64,000 nucleotides of DNA from Chryseobacterium jejuense (GCF_017877355.1 NZ_JAGIPR010000002.1:248001-312000), one strand, 5' to 3'; positions 51,535 through 61,781 are shown, counted from the first letter of the stretch. Program-made: numbers and translations. Notes: generated from the sequence alone by a model not told the origin.

Positions 51535-53931
51535 TTAAAATTCAAGGAATTTTAGCTTAAACTGAATGGCAAAATTCTGTTTGAATTGCGGAGTCGCATA
51601 ATAACCCACTCTGTAGAATAGTCCCAGATTGAAATAGCTGGAAAGGAAGTTATTCCATTCCAATCCCACTTCCTGATACAGATGATCCAGTTTTTTGAAT
51701 TTGAACTGGTGGTATTCCGGATGTTTCATATCTCCAATGGTTCCACGCAGTACAAAATCGAAGCTTGAAACATTGTGTCCGAAACTTTTAAAGTACAACG
51801 GCAATTTATGGGTGAAATAATAGGCAACAAATTTGTCGTTGTAATATTTTCCACCTTCCAAAGTAGCAAAACCAAGGAATGAGGTAAGGTTAAAATTGAA
51901 ATCTTTACCCGGAGAGGCAAGTCCGTTCATGGTGAAGTTCTTCCATATTGGAGCTTCTCCTAAAACAACCCCGCCATATAATCTGAAACCTGTGGTTCCT
52001 ATTGGAGTTTTAAAATTATGTACAAAAAGGGCATCAAAACGTGAATAATTGAAACTTCCACCAGCCATTTTGTAGCTCTGCTCATAATTGAAATACAACT
52101 CCGGATATTTCTGATCAATCAGAGATTTTCCCTGTGGCGTCATAATATTGGTAGAGTTCGGCGAGTATTTTAATGTAAATAAGGTATTGAAATTCTTGAA
52201 GGAAGAACCACTATCTCTGAACTGATAATCAAACTGAGCTTCCTCAATATTTCTTCTTATGGCAAGTGCAAGGGTAAGTCCGTTGGTTACATCATTCAGA
52301 TAAGATAATGAAGCCCCTTTGAAGTGGAAATATTTATCATTGTTCAGGTTATTTCCAAAGTTCATCATTCTCATTTTGAAGTTCCAGAGTCTTCTGTAGA
52401 ATTCTCCTGACGCTGTTACATCATCATAAAAATCAAATCTGAAGAATGAATTTTTTTCCAAAGTTGTTTTGATATCTATTCCCATCCCATATTTCCATCT
52501 CCTGTCTTTTACGCCATACGCAAAATAATAGTCCGGTGAGAAATAAGGGTTGAAATTTTCATTGATCTTCACTTTTAATCCCAGCCTGAATCCTTCGTAG
52601 GAATTATAGTTGGCAATTTCGTCTACAGCAAAATCTAGAACACCCACTCTTATCTGCCCGTTAAGCAACCCCGAAATGATCTGTGCTTTGCTGTCAATTT
52701 TATATTTTTTACCAAGGCTGTCGATAGTCTTATATGTATTATATTCTCTTTCAGTGAGTTGTTCTGTTCTGTACTGATCCAGAGAATGTCCGTCAATACT
52801 TTTTACAGAGAAGGTATACCCTTTGAAATCTTTAGGCTTTTCTTCAATAGGAGAGGCAAAGTCAAAATATTTCGAGGTAAGGAAGGCATAAGTTCCAAAG
52901 CTTCTTTTATCCTTTTTGTCGGTATGTTCCTTGTCATCCATAGCCATTTTACCCATTTTAAGCTTGGTGGTTTCATGGGAAAGGAACCATTTGTTGTTGT
53001 AGAAAATCCAGGTACTGGTAATGATTCCATCATTCTTACTTTTACTGAAATTCTCAATTTTTTTAATTCCATAAGTATCAGTATCAATATAGATAGCTCC
53101 TGTGTATTTTGTTTTCTTATCAGGATTTTTATAATTGACTTCACGGAAGCGGATGACAAAGTTTTTTCTTCCGTCAAGTTCTATGGTATCGGAAAGGAAA
53201 TATCGGTAAAGGCCTCTGTTTTCCGGTTTTACCTGTTCCGGAATAATATCTCTGTTACTTTGCTGAAGAGCAATCATTTCATAGACCGGCTGTTTCAGAC
53301 CTGAAATTCTGTTGTCAAGAATATTGATCTTTTCGCCATACTTTTTGGAATACAGAAACTCCTGTGCTCTTTCCCAAAGGAAGAGTTTGCTTTTTGCGAA
53401 TATCTTTCTTGCACTGATGTTATTCAGCGAGTCTTTTTCTCTCTTTTTCTTGAAGAAATTTAAATCATTAAAATACTGATTGAATTGAGTTAGGCTATCC
53501 TCATCAATATCCAAAGAGATTTTTTCGTAAGATTTATAAGCGTAAGAACCTAAACTTTTAGGGGAATTTTCATGGAACAGTTTGTTTACTTTTTTAAGGA
53601 TTTCCAAAGCTCTTGGATCACTTTTGTCCTCAATCACTACTGTTTCAATATTGGTTGTTTTTGAAGATTTTTTACTTAGTGAAACCTCCATGCTGCTTTC
53701 TATAGGTGTTGTCCCATTTTGATACAACTCAGCTTCTACCTCAATGTTTTTGCATGCTGTTTTAAATTCCAGAACTCCCTGAGTATTGGTATAGCCAAGA
53801 ATAGTATTGCCACAGAAAACCTTGGCATTAGAAATAGGCTTCTGGCTGGAGTCATCAACAACTTTAATTCTAAATTGTGAGTGCCCCCAAAAGCAAATCA
53901 GGAAAAATAATAACTGTAAACCCCTTTTCAT
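51535..53931 (-). CDS. DUF5686 family outer membrane protein with carboxypeptidase-like N-terminus
   Basis: 798 residues. Signal peptide (about 1-18), a CarboxypepD_reg-like beta domain (about 20-95, IKVVDDSSQKPISNAKVF), a helical and periplasmic region (DPRALEILKKVNKLF), and a C-terminal half of alternating strands ending in a phenylalanine (KLKFLEF), as expected for an outer membrane beta-barrel. Typical of DUF5686 proteins, TonB-receptor-like but without a plug. Function unknown. A TAATTTTG element (53947-53954) precedes it. Confidence 0.85.
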   Translation of the reverse strand: MKRGLQLLFFLICFWGHSQFRIKVVDDSSQKPISNAKVFCGNTILGYTNTQGVLEFKTACKNIEVEAELYQNGTTPIESSMEVSLSKKSSKTTNIETVVIEDKSDPRALEILKKVNKLFHENSPKSLGSYAYKSYEKISLDIDEDSLTQFNQYFNDLNFFKKKREKDSLNNISARKIFAKSKLFLWERAQEFLYSKKYGEKINILDNRISGLKQPVYEMIALQQSNRDIIPEQVKPENRGLYRYFLSDTIELDGRKNFVIRFREVNYKNPDKKTKYTGAIYIDTDTYGIKKIENFSKSKNDGIITSTWIFYNNKWFLSHETTKLKMGKMAMDDKEHTDKKDKRSFGTYAFLTSKYFDFASPIEEKPKDFKGYTFSVKSIDGHSLDQYRTEQLTEREYNTYKTIDSLGKKYKIDSKAQIISGLLNGQIRVGVLDFAVDEIANYNSYEGFRLGLKVKINENFNPYFSPDYYFAYGVKDRRWKYGMGIDIKTTLEKNSFFRFDFYDDVTASGEFYRRLWNFKMRMMNFGNNLNNDKYFHFKGASLSYLNDVTNGLTLALAIRRNIEEAQFDYQFRDSGSSFKNFNTLFTLKYSPNSTNIMTPQGKSLIDQKYPELYFNYEQSYKMAGGSFNYSRFDALFVHNFKTPIGTTGFRLYGGVVLGEAPIWKNFTMNGLASPGKDFNFNLTSFLGFATLEGGKYYNDKFVAYYFTHKLPLYFKSFGHNVSSFDFVLRGTIGDMKHPEYHQFKFKKLDHLYQEVGLEWNNFLSSYFNLGLFYRVGYYATPQFKQNFAIQFKLKFLEF

Positions 53932-53946
53932 GTAAAAAAACTAGGT

Positions 53947-53954
53947 CAAAATTA
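53947..53954 (-). promoter_or_regulatory. Candidate -7 element for the DUF5686 operon
   Basis: TAATTTTG on the minus strand, 15 bases before ATG 53931. Confidence 0.55.
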
Positions 53955-54094
53955 ATAATATTTATTGTGGTATAAAAGTTTTTAACACAGTATAACATTG
54001 ATTTAATCTAAGATAGGGATGGAATTTTCCCAAAAGATTAATTTTAAATTTTGAAGACAGATTATCTTTCTGAAGTTTCTGAAAATTCCCAATA

Positions 54095-54131
54095 AAAAAC
54101 TCCTGAATTCTATCTGTTCAGGAGTTTTTTA
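54095..54131 (-). terminator. Terminator after the cytochrome peroxidase gene
   Basis: AAAAAACTCCTGAA / TTCAGGAGTTTTTT hairpin, 25 bases past the stop on the minus strand; T runs on both sides. The stem sequence is nearly the same as that at 57645-57683. Confidence 0.85.
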
Positions 54132-54154
54132 CCGTTGCTTAAATTCAGTATTAT

Positions 54155-55969
54155 TTATTGGTCATCTAAAGCCTTCATAAATTCAATAATATGATCTATT
54201 TCAAGTTCAGTTAGCTGCAAAGGAGTATCAGAAAGTGTTTGGTTTTCTACCTTGAATCCGAAACCTTTTCCACCTCCTTTATTATAAAAGTTCATGACAT
54301 CTTTCAATGTTTTATAACCTCCGTTGTGCATATAAGGTGCTGTTTTATGAATGTTTCTGAGAGTAGGAGTTTTGAAGGAATGCTGTAATGCAGCTACTGT
54401 TTCATGAAACTTTCCTCTTCCCAGGTCATTGTCAAATGTTTTATTGTCTCCATTCGTTGCTATCCCTAATATTTCCTGTTCTGTTTTTTTGAAAGTAGGG
54501 GGAACGGTACCATTGAACAAAGGAATAAAATGACATATTGCACATTGGGCTTTTCCAATAAAGAGGTTAAACCCTCGTTTTTGGTTTTCGGTCATTGCCG
54601 ATTTATTTCCCTGCATATATTCATCAAAATTGGAATTGAACTTTGCCAAGGAACGGATATAGCTGGCTAATACATTCTGAAGCTGCCATACCTCTGTTTT
54701 TTGGGAATGATAAATCTTTTTAAATGCAGCCTGATAGTTTTTATCTTGGTTAATTTTGTCAAGAATGACATTTAAATCACCATGCATTTCTTCTTTATTA
54801 GAGATAACATCTGAGCTTTGCCCTTCCAGATCATCCTTCCTCATATCCCAAAACTGACCATGCTGAAATCCAGCATAGTTGAGGGAAGGAGAATTTCTTG
54901 CAAGTTTTGAATTTTCAAGCGACATAGATCTCGCAAGTCCATCAGTAAAAGCTTTTTCTGGAATGTGGCACGTTGCACAGCTGCGGTTGTTATTATTTGA
55001 TAACATATTATCATTAAAAAGCTGCTGCCCAAGAGCTGCCTTTTGTTCAGAAAAAGCATATTCTTTTCCAGGTGTGAAAGCATTCGGATTGAAGGCATTT
55101 TTAGAAAAAAATGTATCAGCATTTTTGTTTAAGGCGGTCGTTACCTCTACATCAGGAATTTTTTCCTGATTTTTAAAATCAAGCATCAGAGCGGTGATCT
55201 TATTGAGATGATCCGGTATAAAGCTTATATAATCAAATGTATTCTTATCCGTATTTTTTTTCAGGACTTCTGTAGCAGCATTGATCTCCATTATAATACT
55301 TTTTAGAGCTTTATCTTTTGATCTTACGGTTGATATTTGTTCCAATGTTTCCCTAATACCTTCAAGTGAAAAAGGAATTTCCTTTAAAAAAACTCCGGAA
55401 ATAGGGGTGTCAAAACCTGAAATACCTAAACTGGAAATTCTGAAAGCTTCCTGTCTCAAAGCATCAAAAACCTGATCTTTGCTGATGGTAATGACCTGAA
55501 AATTGGTTTTTATAGTGTTGCTTTTATTGATGAGTTTGTTCAGCATTCTGGTCACCTCATCTTTATTTTCTTTTTGGTAAGGATAAAACATTTCTTCCAG
55601 AACCTGCAGTCCTTCGGGTTCTATTTCTGTATGTTCATCCATTTCTATTTCAGGAAGTGCCGGCCCGTTAATGAATCGGGCAGAGTGGGGAAGAAAGTAT
55701 TCTATAGCCCATTCCATTTTTTTGTAGGTCTTTCTGATATTTTCAAACTTCTCCTGAAGAAGTTTTTCATCAGAGTCCTTAGAAACAAGGGTTTTCAGTT
55801 CATTGATTTGTTTTTCAAAATCACTGTTGTTGGTAATGATTCTGTTTTTTACAGAACCCAGGTCTTCGTAAACCGGCTGCTGCTTTTCTCCTTTACAATA
55901 TGAAAGGACAAGAAGTGCTGTTGCGGAATATAAAAGAAGAAGTATCGGATATTTTGAAAGTTTTTTCAT
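54155..55969 (-). CDS. Di-heme cytochrome c peroxidase with imelysin-like N-terminus
   Basis: 604 residues. The N-terminus has a signal segment with Cys25 (a loose lipobox). Residues about 35-270 resemble the imelysin/EfeO helical fold (KTYKKMEWAIEYFLP, GPALPEIEMDEH). The C-terminal part (about 290-604) is a CcpA/MauG-type di-heme protein with heme motifs CATCH and CAICH and axial-ligand region TPTLRNIHKTAPYMHNGGYKTL. It would reduce peroxide or oxidise a substrate in the periplasm. The combination suggests iron-linked redox chemistry. Confidence 0.88.
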   Translation of the reverse strand: MKKLSKYPILLLLYSATALLVLSYCKGEKQQPVYEDLGSVKNRIITNNSDFEKQINELKTLVSKDSDEKLLQEKFENIRKTYKKMEWAIEYFLPHSARFINGPALPEIEMDEHTEIEPEGLQVLEEMFYPYQKENKDEVTRMLNKLINKSNTIKTNFQVITISKDQVFDALRQEAFRISSLGISGFDTPISGVFLKEIPFSLEGIRETLEQISTVRSKDKALKSIIMEINAATEVLKKNTDKNTFDYISFIPDHLNKITALMLDFKNQEKIPDVEVTTALNKNADTFFSKNAFNPNAFTPGKEYAFSEQKAALGQQLFNDNMLSNNNNRSCATCHIPEKAFTDGLARSMSLENSKLARNSPSLNYAGFQHGQFWDMRKDDLEGQSSDVISNKEEMHGDLNVILDKINQDKNYQAAFKKIYHSQKTEVWQLQNVLASYIRSLAKFNSNFDEYMQGNKSAMTENQKRGFNLFIGKAQCAICHFIPLFNGTVPPTFKKTEQEILGIATNGDNKTFDNDLGRGKFHETVAALQHSFKTPTLRNIHKTAPYMHNGGYKTLKDVMNFYNKGGGKGFGFKVENQTLSDTPLQLTELEIDHIIEFMKALDDQ

Positions 55970-55978
55970 AAGTATGAA

Positions 55979-56011
55979 AAAGTATCAACAGGGATTTTCT
56001 GTTGATACTTT
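55979..56011 (-). terminator. Hairpin between PhoX-like and cytochrome peroxidase genes
   Basis: AAAGTATCAACAG / CTGTTGATACTTT, 13-bp perfect stem with T run on the minus strand, 23 bases past the PhoX-like stop. Its downstream edge is only 9 bases before ATG 55969, unusually close to the next gene. Confidence 0.8.
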
Positions 56012-56033
56012 GATTGATATGAAGTAATTAAAA

Positions 56034-57512
56034 CTATTTTTCTACGTTTCGGATAATTACAATTTGTCCACCTTCTTTGTTGGTGTTGACTCCGGAACCG
56101 TCAGGGTTTTTAAATTTATCCAACTGCCATGTGTGAGAGTGGATATTAACGGCAAATGTATTAGGAACCCCGATGATATCAGAAATGTCAACCATTGCTC
56201 CATATTCCCATGAACCGAATTTCTGAAGGTCTCCGGATTGGTTGTATGCTGTATTCCATGCAGAATTACCTCTGTTATGTTTCATATTCAACCATGGCTT
56301 ATATTGCTTTGTAGCGATATTCAATTGCCAGATATGAGAATCATGGTTGGCTGCTTTGTAATAGGAGTCTCCATCTTCCTGGATGTAAACATAATTTTCA
56401 GTTACACATAAATTATCAGGATTAATCAGGTTATTGCCCGGATTAGAATCTCCTTCCGCAACTACTTCTAATTTTCCTGTCAGCATATTGCTGGAGTTAA
56501 GAACAAGTTTGTACACTCTTCCCCACATTGTTAATCCCGGTTTTGGATTTACCCCATCGGAAGATTCTCCGGTAGCAGTAAAGTAGATCTCTCTTCCTTT
56601 TCCTGCCCCTTTTCTGTAATCTACGTCTTCTACCCTTGAAAAACGGATTGCATTATTATCAATGTTTTTCTGGTTGATCTGAGCTCCGGTAAGATTTTTG
56701 GCGTTAGGAATCTCAACAAACTCCACATCGTAGGTGTTTCCTTTCGTTATATCTGTTTCAGTATAATTATTATTTGTTCTTTTCAGAGCATATAGTTTAC
56801 CGTTGTTCAGGTCTCCCTGAGTGTCTGCTACATACATGATCAGCTGTCCTGCAGACTGGTGAGATGAAGAATAAGACTGGTCTTCACCGATCAGGATATA
56901 AGATTTTCCATTGGAAACATCCTTAGGAAGGGGAACTGCATTTTCCATAGAAGCTTTTCCTAAAGCCGGTTTTACTCTGGTTTTATCGGATGCCTGAGAT
57001 GCGGGAGCCAATGGGTCTAAAGCGTGAACCATACTTTCTTCACCAGATTCTCCTGCAGTAAGGAATGCACTGAAACCATGAATTTCAGGGGTTGCCAAGG
57101 TAGCAGAGCATAATCTTGTCATTCCGCCTGTTCCATTTAAAATATATTCTCCTTTTATAGGTCTGAAAGTTTTATCCAGATATACTCTTGATACAGATTG
57201 TTTGATCTCGTGGTTGGTAATCATCAGATAACCGTCAGATTTAGGATCTTTCATGATTCCCATTCCATCCGGCTGTCCTCCGAAAACAAAATCAGGAGAG
57301 CCTGGAAGAACATCAGAACTGGAAATAAGTGTGGTAATATTTAAGTTTTCAAAACCAGTCATCCCATACACAAAAGCGGACTCTTTAGAGAAGTTTTCAA
57401 TCTTGACCTTGTCATTGATAGGAGTATTTTCACCTCCGTTATTGTCATCGTTACAGCCTTGAAAAACAAGGGCAGCAAAGATTAAGGTTCCAATAGTTTT
57501 GTTAATTTTCAT
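56034..57512 (-). CDS. PhoX-like (DUF839) lipoprotein
   Basis: 492 residues, lipobox FQGC (Cys20). A beta-propeller pattern with GGQPDGMGIMKDPKSDGYLMITNHE, a conserved Cys in GGMTRLCSATL, the segment EDVDYRKGAGKGREIYFTATGES and INPDNLCV, as in PhoX alkaline phosphatases and their DUF839 relatives. PhoX is a Ca/Fe phosphatase; I cannot confirm all metal ligands. No pho box seen. Not coupled tightly to the peroxidase gene because of the hairpin. Confidence 0.75.
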   Translation of the reverse strand: MKINKTIGTLIFAALVFQGCNDDNNGGENTPINDKVKIENFSKESAFVYGMTGFENLNITTLISSSDVLPGSPDFVFGGQPDGMGIMKDPKSDGYLMITNHEIKQSVSRVYLDKTFRPIKGEYILNGTGGMTRLCSATLATPEIHGFSAFLTAGESGEESMVHALDPLAPASQASDKTRVKPALGKASMENAVPLPKDVSNGKSYILIGEDQSYSSSHQSAGQLIMYVADTQGDLNNGKLYALKRTNNNYTETDITKGNTYDVEFVEIPNAKNLTGAQINQKNIDNNAIRFSRVEDVDYRKGAGKGREIYFTATGESSDGVNPKPGLTMWGRVYKLVLNSSNMLTGKLEVVAEGDSNPGNNLINPDNLCVTENYVYIQEDGDSYYKAANHDSHIWQLNIATKQYKPWLNMKHNRGNSAWNTAYNQSGDLQKFGSWEYGAMVDISDIIGVPNTFAVNIHSHTWQLDKFKNPDGSGVNTNKEGGQIVIIRNVEK

Positions 57513-57539
57513 AATTAATTTTTTAAATTTCGATTATGA

Positions 57540-57547
57540 CAAAACTA
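57540..57547 (-). promoter_or_regulatory. Candidate -7 element for the PhoX-like gene
   Basis: TAGTTTTG on the minus strand, 27 bases before ATG 57512. Confidence 0.5.
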
Positions 57548-57644
57548 AAGGTTTAGTGTTAATTAGACTTTACGGGGAGAAAACAAATAGCTTAAGATTA
57601 AGGAAGGATTTGTTAAGGAATAGTCAATAATTAGAACGAATATA

Positions 57645-57683
57645 AATAAAAAAACTCCTGAATTGAACAATTCAGGAGTTTTC
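57645..57683 (-). terminator. Terminator of alaS
   Basis: AAAAACTCCTGAATTG / CAATTCAGGAGTTTT stem, 19 bases past the alaS stop on the minus strand, with a T run in that direction. Confidence 0.88.
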
Positions 57684-57701
57684 AATATGTTGAACTATTT
57701 T

Positions 57702-60305
57702 TTAAATATTCAGAGCTTTTTGGTAAGCATTTTCCAATCCGTCAAGGTTTTTACCACCAGCAGTAGCAAAACCAGGATTTCCACCACCACCACCTTGAAT
57801 TTCTTTAGCAAGATCTTTTACAATAGCTCCTGCCTGATATTCTGCTGCCAGATCCTCAGAAACTCCTACAGTAATCATTGGTTTACCATCGGCATCAGAA
57901 AGAATGATCGTTACCGAAGTTGGGATCTCTCTCTTCAACTGGAATACAATATCTTTAACAGAACCCGCATCCAGAGAAGTCTTTTTCACTAACAACTGCT
58001 TGTTGCCTTTCTGTTCGTAAGCATTCTTCCAGTCACCGATTTCTCCTTTTGCTTTTTCCTTTTTAAAAGCGTCTACTTCAGCCTTTAATGAGGCATTTTC
58101 CTCGATTAATTTCTCGATAGATCTTACAACATCTTTAGACTTCAGCAATTGAGAAAGTTCAATGATCTGTTGTTCAAGATTCTTAAAATATTCTTCAGAT
58201 TTGTCTCCTGAAATCGCTTCAATTCTTCTGATCCCTGCAGCAGCAGACCCTTCAGAAGTGATTTTGAAAAGACCGATCTCGCTGGTGTTTTTAACGTGAG
58301 TTCCCCCGCAAAGTTCCTTAGAACTTCCGAACTGGATCATTCTCACATTGTCACCATATTTTTCTCCAAATAAAGCCATTGCTCCTTTCTCCAAAGCTTC
58401 CTTAATCGGAATACTTCTGAATTCCTGTAATGCAATGCTTTCTTTAATCTTGTGGTTTACTTTTTCTTCAATTAAAGCAATTTCTTCTTCAGTCATCTTA
58501 TTGAAGTGAGAGAAGTCGAAACGAAGATAATCAGGACCTACGTAAGACCCTTTTTGCTCTACATGAGTTCCCAGAACATCTCTTAACGCTTCATGTAAAA
58601 GGTGAGTTACAGAGTGGTTGGCCTGAGAGTTCTTTCTGTCAGTAGCATTAACTTTAGCATAGAAAACAGCACCAGCATCTTTTGGAAGACCGTTAATTAA
58701 AGAAATGATAAGACCATTTTCCTTTTTAGTTTCCAGTACTTCGAAGCTTTCTGTAGCGTTTTCAAGAACACCCTTGTCTCCAACTTGTCCACCGCCTTCT
58801 GGGTAGAATGGAGAGCTGCTTAATACCACCTGGTAAAATTCACCGTCTTTATTTTCTACCTTTCTGTATCTTGTAATATACGTTTCAGATTCAATCTGGT
58901 CATATCCAACAAATGATTCAGGTTTTTCTTCTAAAACAACCCAGTCGTATACTTTCTGAGCAGAATCTGCTTTTGAACGAAGTTTTTGTTTTTCCATTTC
59001 AGCTTTGAAGCCTTCTTCATCAATCGTTAATCCTTTTTCCTCAGCAATAATTCTTGTTAAGTCATCAGGGAAACCATAGGTGTCATACAATACAAAAACC
59101 TCTTCGCTTGGTAATACTTTTAGATTATCAGCAATGGTTTGTTGAACTAATTTATCAACTCTGATCAGACCATTTTCAATGGTTTTTAAGAATGAATCTT
59201 CTTCACTTTTGATGACTTCAGAAACCAATTTTCCTTGCTTTTCAAGCTCAGGGAAGAAAGGTCCCATTTGTGATTGTAATACAGCAACCAATTTATAAAG
59301 GAAAGGTTCTTTCATTCCTAAGAATCTGTAAGAATAAGAAATCGCTCTTCTTAAAATTCTTCTGATCACATATCCTGCACCTCCGTTAGAAGGAAGCTGC
59401 CCGTCTGCAATCGCAAAAGAAACGGCTCTGATATGGTCTACTACCACACGGATTGCAATATCTTTTTCGTCTTCTAAAATTCCTGTGTATTTTTTTCCTG
59501 AAAGTTCTTCAACTTTAGAAATCAGTGGTGTGAAAACGTCTGTATCATAGTTGGAAGATTTTCCCTGAAGCGCCATACAAAGACGTTCAAAGCCCATTCC
59601 CGTATCAACGTGCTGAGCAGGAAGTTTTTCCAGAGACTTATCAGCCTTTCTGTTGAACTCCATGAAAACCAGATTCCAAACTTCCACAACTTGAGGGTGG
59701 TCATTATTCACTAATTCAAGCCCTGAAACTTTAGCTTTTTCTTCAGGAGTTCTCAAGTCAACATGAATCTCTGAACAAGGTCCGCAAGGTCCGCTTTCAC
59801 CCATTTCCCAGAAATTATCCTTCTTATTTCCGTTGATGATTCTATCCTCTGCAATATGAGATTTCCAGAAATCATAAGCATCCTGATCTCTGTCAAGGTT
59901 TTCAGATGCATCTCCTTCGAAAATCGTTACATATAAATTCTCTTTTGGAATTCCGTATACTTCAGTCAATAATTCCCAGGCAAAAGCAATAGCCTCCTTT
60001 TTGAAGTAATCCCCGAAAGACCAGTTCCCTAACATTTCAAACATAGTGTGGTGGTAAGTATCTCTACCTACATCATCCAAATCATTGTGTTTTCCTGAAA
60101 CTCTTAAACACTTTTGTGTATCGGCAATTCTTGGGGCCGTAGGTGTTTTGTAGCCAAGGAAAAAGTCCTTGAACTGCGTCATTCCTGAGTTGGAAAACAT
60201 AAGAGTAGGGTCGTCTTTCAGCACAATAGGAGCTGAAGGAACGATAAGGTGCTCCTTACTTTTAAAATAGTCTAAAAATTTTTGACGTATCTCTTGTGAT
60301 GTCAT
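57702..60305 (-). CDS. alaS: Alanyl-tRNA synthetase
   Basis: 867 residues, full length. Class II catalytic core (about 1-230, with [22 protein letters not shown] and [15 protein letters not shown]), tRNA-recognition helices, the editing domain with [12 protein letters not shown] (zinc His pair) and [13 protein letters not shown] (Cys and His of the editing site), and a C-terminal coiled-coil and DHHA1 domain ending [14 protein letters not shown]. Charges tRNA-Ala. No T-box upstream. Confidence 0.97.
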   Translation of the reverse strand: MTSQEIRQKFLDYFKSKEHLIVPSAPIVLKDDPTLMFSNSGMTQFKDFFLGYKTPTAPRIADTQKCLRVSGKHNDLDDVGRDTYHHTMFEMLGNWSFGDYFKKEAIAFAWELLTEVYGIPKENLYVTIFEGDASENLDRDQDAYDFWKSHIAEDRIINGNKKDNFWEMGESGPCGPCSEIHVDLRTPEEKAKVSGLELVNNDHPQVVEVWNLVFMEFNRKADKSLEKLPAQHVDTGMGFERLCMALQGKSSNYDTDVFTPLISKVEELSGKKYTGILEDEKDIAIRVVVDHIRAVSFAIADGQLPSNGGAGYVIRRILRRAISYSYRFLGMKEPFLYKLVAVLQSQMGPFFPELEKQGKLVSEVIKSEEDSFLKTIENGLIRVDKLVQQTIADNLKVLPSEEVFVLYDTYGFPDDLTRIIAEEKGLTIDEEGFKAEMEKQKLRSKADSAQKVYDWVVLEEKPESFVGYDQIESETYITRYRKVENKDGEFYQVVLSSSPFYPEGGGQVGDKGVLENATESFEVLETKKENGLIISLINGLPKDAGAVFYAKVNATDRKNSQANHSVTHLLHEALRDVLGTHVEQKGSYVGPDYLRFDFSHFNKMTEEEIALIEEKVNHKIKESIALQEFRSIPIKEALEKGAMALFGEKYGDNVRMIQFGSSKELCGGTHVKNTSEIGLFKITSEGSAAAGIRRIEAISGDKSEEYFKNLEQQIIELSQLLKSKDVVRSIEKLIEENASLKAEVDAFKKEKAKGEIGDWKNAYEQKGNKQLLVKKTSLDAGSVKDIVFQLKREIPTSVTIILSDADGKPMITVGVSEDLAAEYQAGAIVKDLAKEIQGGGGGNPGFATAGGKNLDGLENAYQKALNI

Positions 60306-60348
60306 AGTATTGCTTTTGCTTTTTTTAGTATCAAATTTTGATAAGATG

Positions 60349-60356
60349 CAAATTTA
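60349..60356 (-). promoter_or_regulatory. Candidate -7 element for alaS
   Basis: TAAATTTG on the minus strand, 43 bases before ATG 60305. Confidence 0.5.
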
Positions 60357-60376
60357 AGATTTTTAGGTGATTTAAT

Positions 60377-60860
60377 ATCTAATATTTGATATTTTCAGGA
60401 GTGATTTATTAAATATTTGATATAATAGTTTCTTATCCCAATGAATATTTTGGTAATGTTCTTTTTAACACGCAAAGTTTTGTGAACCATCCCTAAATAT
60501 TTTAAGGTGCAAGGAAATGTTTTTAATGTTGTTGGATTTTTTTAAACCATTAGATTCAATAAGGTGATAAGGGAAGTTAAGAATAGCTTTGCTTTAAGGA
60601 TAAAGCTTATTAAAAATCGGAAGATTTTTTCTTAACTTAACTAAACTTCTTTAATAATCTTAAAGGTTTAAAATATACTTAGTTCATATAGTTTCAAATA
60701 AATAAAAATTCGTGTATTCGTAGCCAATAAACCAGTATACAATGTTATCGGAGATAAAATCTTTGCGGCTTAAAAACACCCTCATTATCTAAAATCTTTT
60801 GCGTCTTGCATTTCCAACAAGAAACCATTCGCTTCCAAAATGTTTTTTGTTCATCTCCAT
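60377..60860. other. Gene-free interval with degenerate repeats
   Basis: The 606-base gap 60306-60911 holds no ORF I trust. It contains two ATATTTGATAT phrases (60386-60424), the third copy of the hairpin-plus-CTTCTTA repeat, and CTTTGCGGCTTAAAA and CTTTTGCGTCTTG phrases like the one near 24015. They look like eroded dispersed repeats. Confidence 0.6.
60612..60655 (+). repeat. Hairpin-plus-CTTCTTA repeat, copy 3
   Basis: AAAAATC-GGAA-GATTTTT hairpin, then CTTAACTTAACTAAACTTCT and TTAATAATC. Same order of parts as the copies at 23932 and 47103, more diverged. Confidence 0.5.
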
Positions 60861-60877
60861 TTAACTTATTACCTTCG
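60847..60877 (+). promoter_or_regulatory. Promoter of the ECF sigma gene
   Basis: TTG at 60847-60849, 20-base spacer, TACCTTCG at 60870-60877 (one base from consensus), 34 bases before ATG 60912. Confidence 0.55.
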
Positions 60878-60911
60878 CTAAGATCTGAATAAGATAAAAA
60901 ACATACATACA

Positions 60912-61463
60912 ATGATGAAAAACGAGATCCTGAAAATCTGGATAGAACAATACTCCGGACCGCTTCTGAAGAAGGCTTTATATCTGCTTTCCAATAAAGA
61001 AGATGCTCAGGATGTTGTTCAGGATGTCTTTATTGCAGCCTTTTCCAATTATGATTCCTTTGAAGGGAAAAGCCAGCCGCTGACTTGGTTAATGGCTATT
61101 CTGAATAGAAAAATTGCAGATTTTTACCGGAAAAAATATAAATCGGAACCCAGTGTAAAATTGGATCATTTTTTTGATGAAACAGGATCATGGAAAAATA
61201 ATGATGTATTAAATGATTGGAATGTTTCAACGGAATCTGAGCTTCTGGATAATCCGGATTTTAACAAAACCCTCGAAGAATGTATTGAAGAATTACCTGC
61301 CAGATGGAAAATTTTACTTAAAATGTACTACATCGAAGAAAAAAAAGCACCTGATGTGAGTCAGGAATTAAATTTTTCTACGACTAACCTTTGGAAGATT
61401 CTTCAAAGAAGCCGTATGCAGCTTAGAGAATGTCTGGAATTTAATTGGTTTTCAAGATTATAA
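60912..61463 (+). CDS. ECF-type RNA polymerase sigma factor
   Basis: 183 residues. Region 2 (about 25-85: NKEDAQDVVQDVFIAAFSNY, FEGKSQPLTWLMAILNRKIADFYR) and region 4 (about 120-175: ELPARWKILLKMYYIEEKKAPDVSQ, TTNLWKILQRSRMQLRECL). Start at ATG 60912 (MMKNEIL); the second Met is equally possible. The next gene, 3 bases later, is a small zinc protein that probably serves as its anti-sigma factor. Likely controls the downstream DUF417-msrAB genes. Confidence 0.92.
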   Translation: MMKNEILKIWIEQYSGPLLKKALYLLSNKEDAQDVVQDVFIAAFSNYDSFEGKSQPLTWLMAILNRKIADFYRKKYKSEPSVKLDHFFDETGSWKNNDVLNDWNVSTESELLDNPDFNKTLEECIEELPARWKILLKMYYIEEKKAPDVSQELNFSTTNLWKILQRSRMQLRECLEFNWFSRL

Positions 61464-61466
61464 AAA

Positions 61467-61736
61467 ATGATAAGAAAAATTCTACATATGTTGTTTTTAC
61501 CATGCATTGAAGCCACTTTGCTTATGGAAAAACGAAATGCTCAAACAATTTCTGCCGGAGAAAACAGAAGGTTGAGCATCCATATATTTGTTTGCAAATG
61601 GTGTAAGGTTTATAATGAAAAACTGAAACTACTGGATAATATTTTTAAAAAGACAATTACAGAAAAGAATACTGAAATTAATGAATCTGAAATTCAGGAT
61701 TTTAAAAATAAAATGATGGATAAATTAAATTTCTAA
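61467..61736 (+). CDS. Small zinc-binding anti-sigma-like protein
   Basis: 89 residues. A HIFVCKWC segment (about 48-55) gives the HxxxCxxC pattern of zinc anti-sigma (ZAS) domains, with a preceding Cys at about residue 13 and a helical C-terminus (DNIFKKTITEKNTEINESE). No membrane helix, so it would be a soluble anti-sigma factor whose zinc thiols could sense oxidants. The family call rests on the motif and on the position 3 bases after the sigma gene. Confidence 0.72.
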   Translation: MIRKILHMLFLPCIEATLLMEKRNAQTISAGENRRLSIHIFVCKWCKVYNEKLKLLDNIFKKTITEKNTEINESEIQDFKNKMMDKLNF

Positions 61737-61773
61737 GAAAAAAATTGTCAGGATTTTGAAATTGTTCCGACTA

Positions 61774-61781
61774 TACTTTTG
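61774..61781 (+). promoter_or_regulatory. Candidate -7 element for the DUF417-msrAB operon
   Basis: TACTTTTG in the 80-base gap, 35 bases before ATG 61817. Upstream TTG candidates lie at non-ideal spacings of 15 or 26; an ECF-specific -35 is also possible. Confidence 0.5.

Noticed and set aside
54095..57683. Near-identical ACTCCTGAA hairpins at 54095 and 57645 as a repeat family
   Set aside because: Both sit right after stop codons with T runs; shared sequence is short and fits independent terminators with a common stem.
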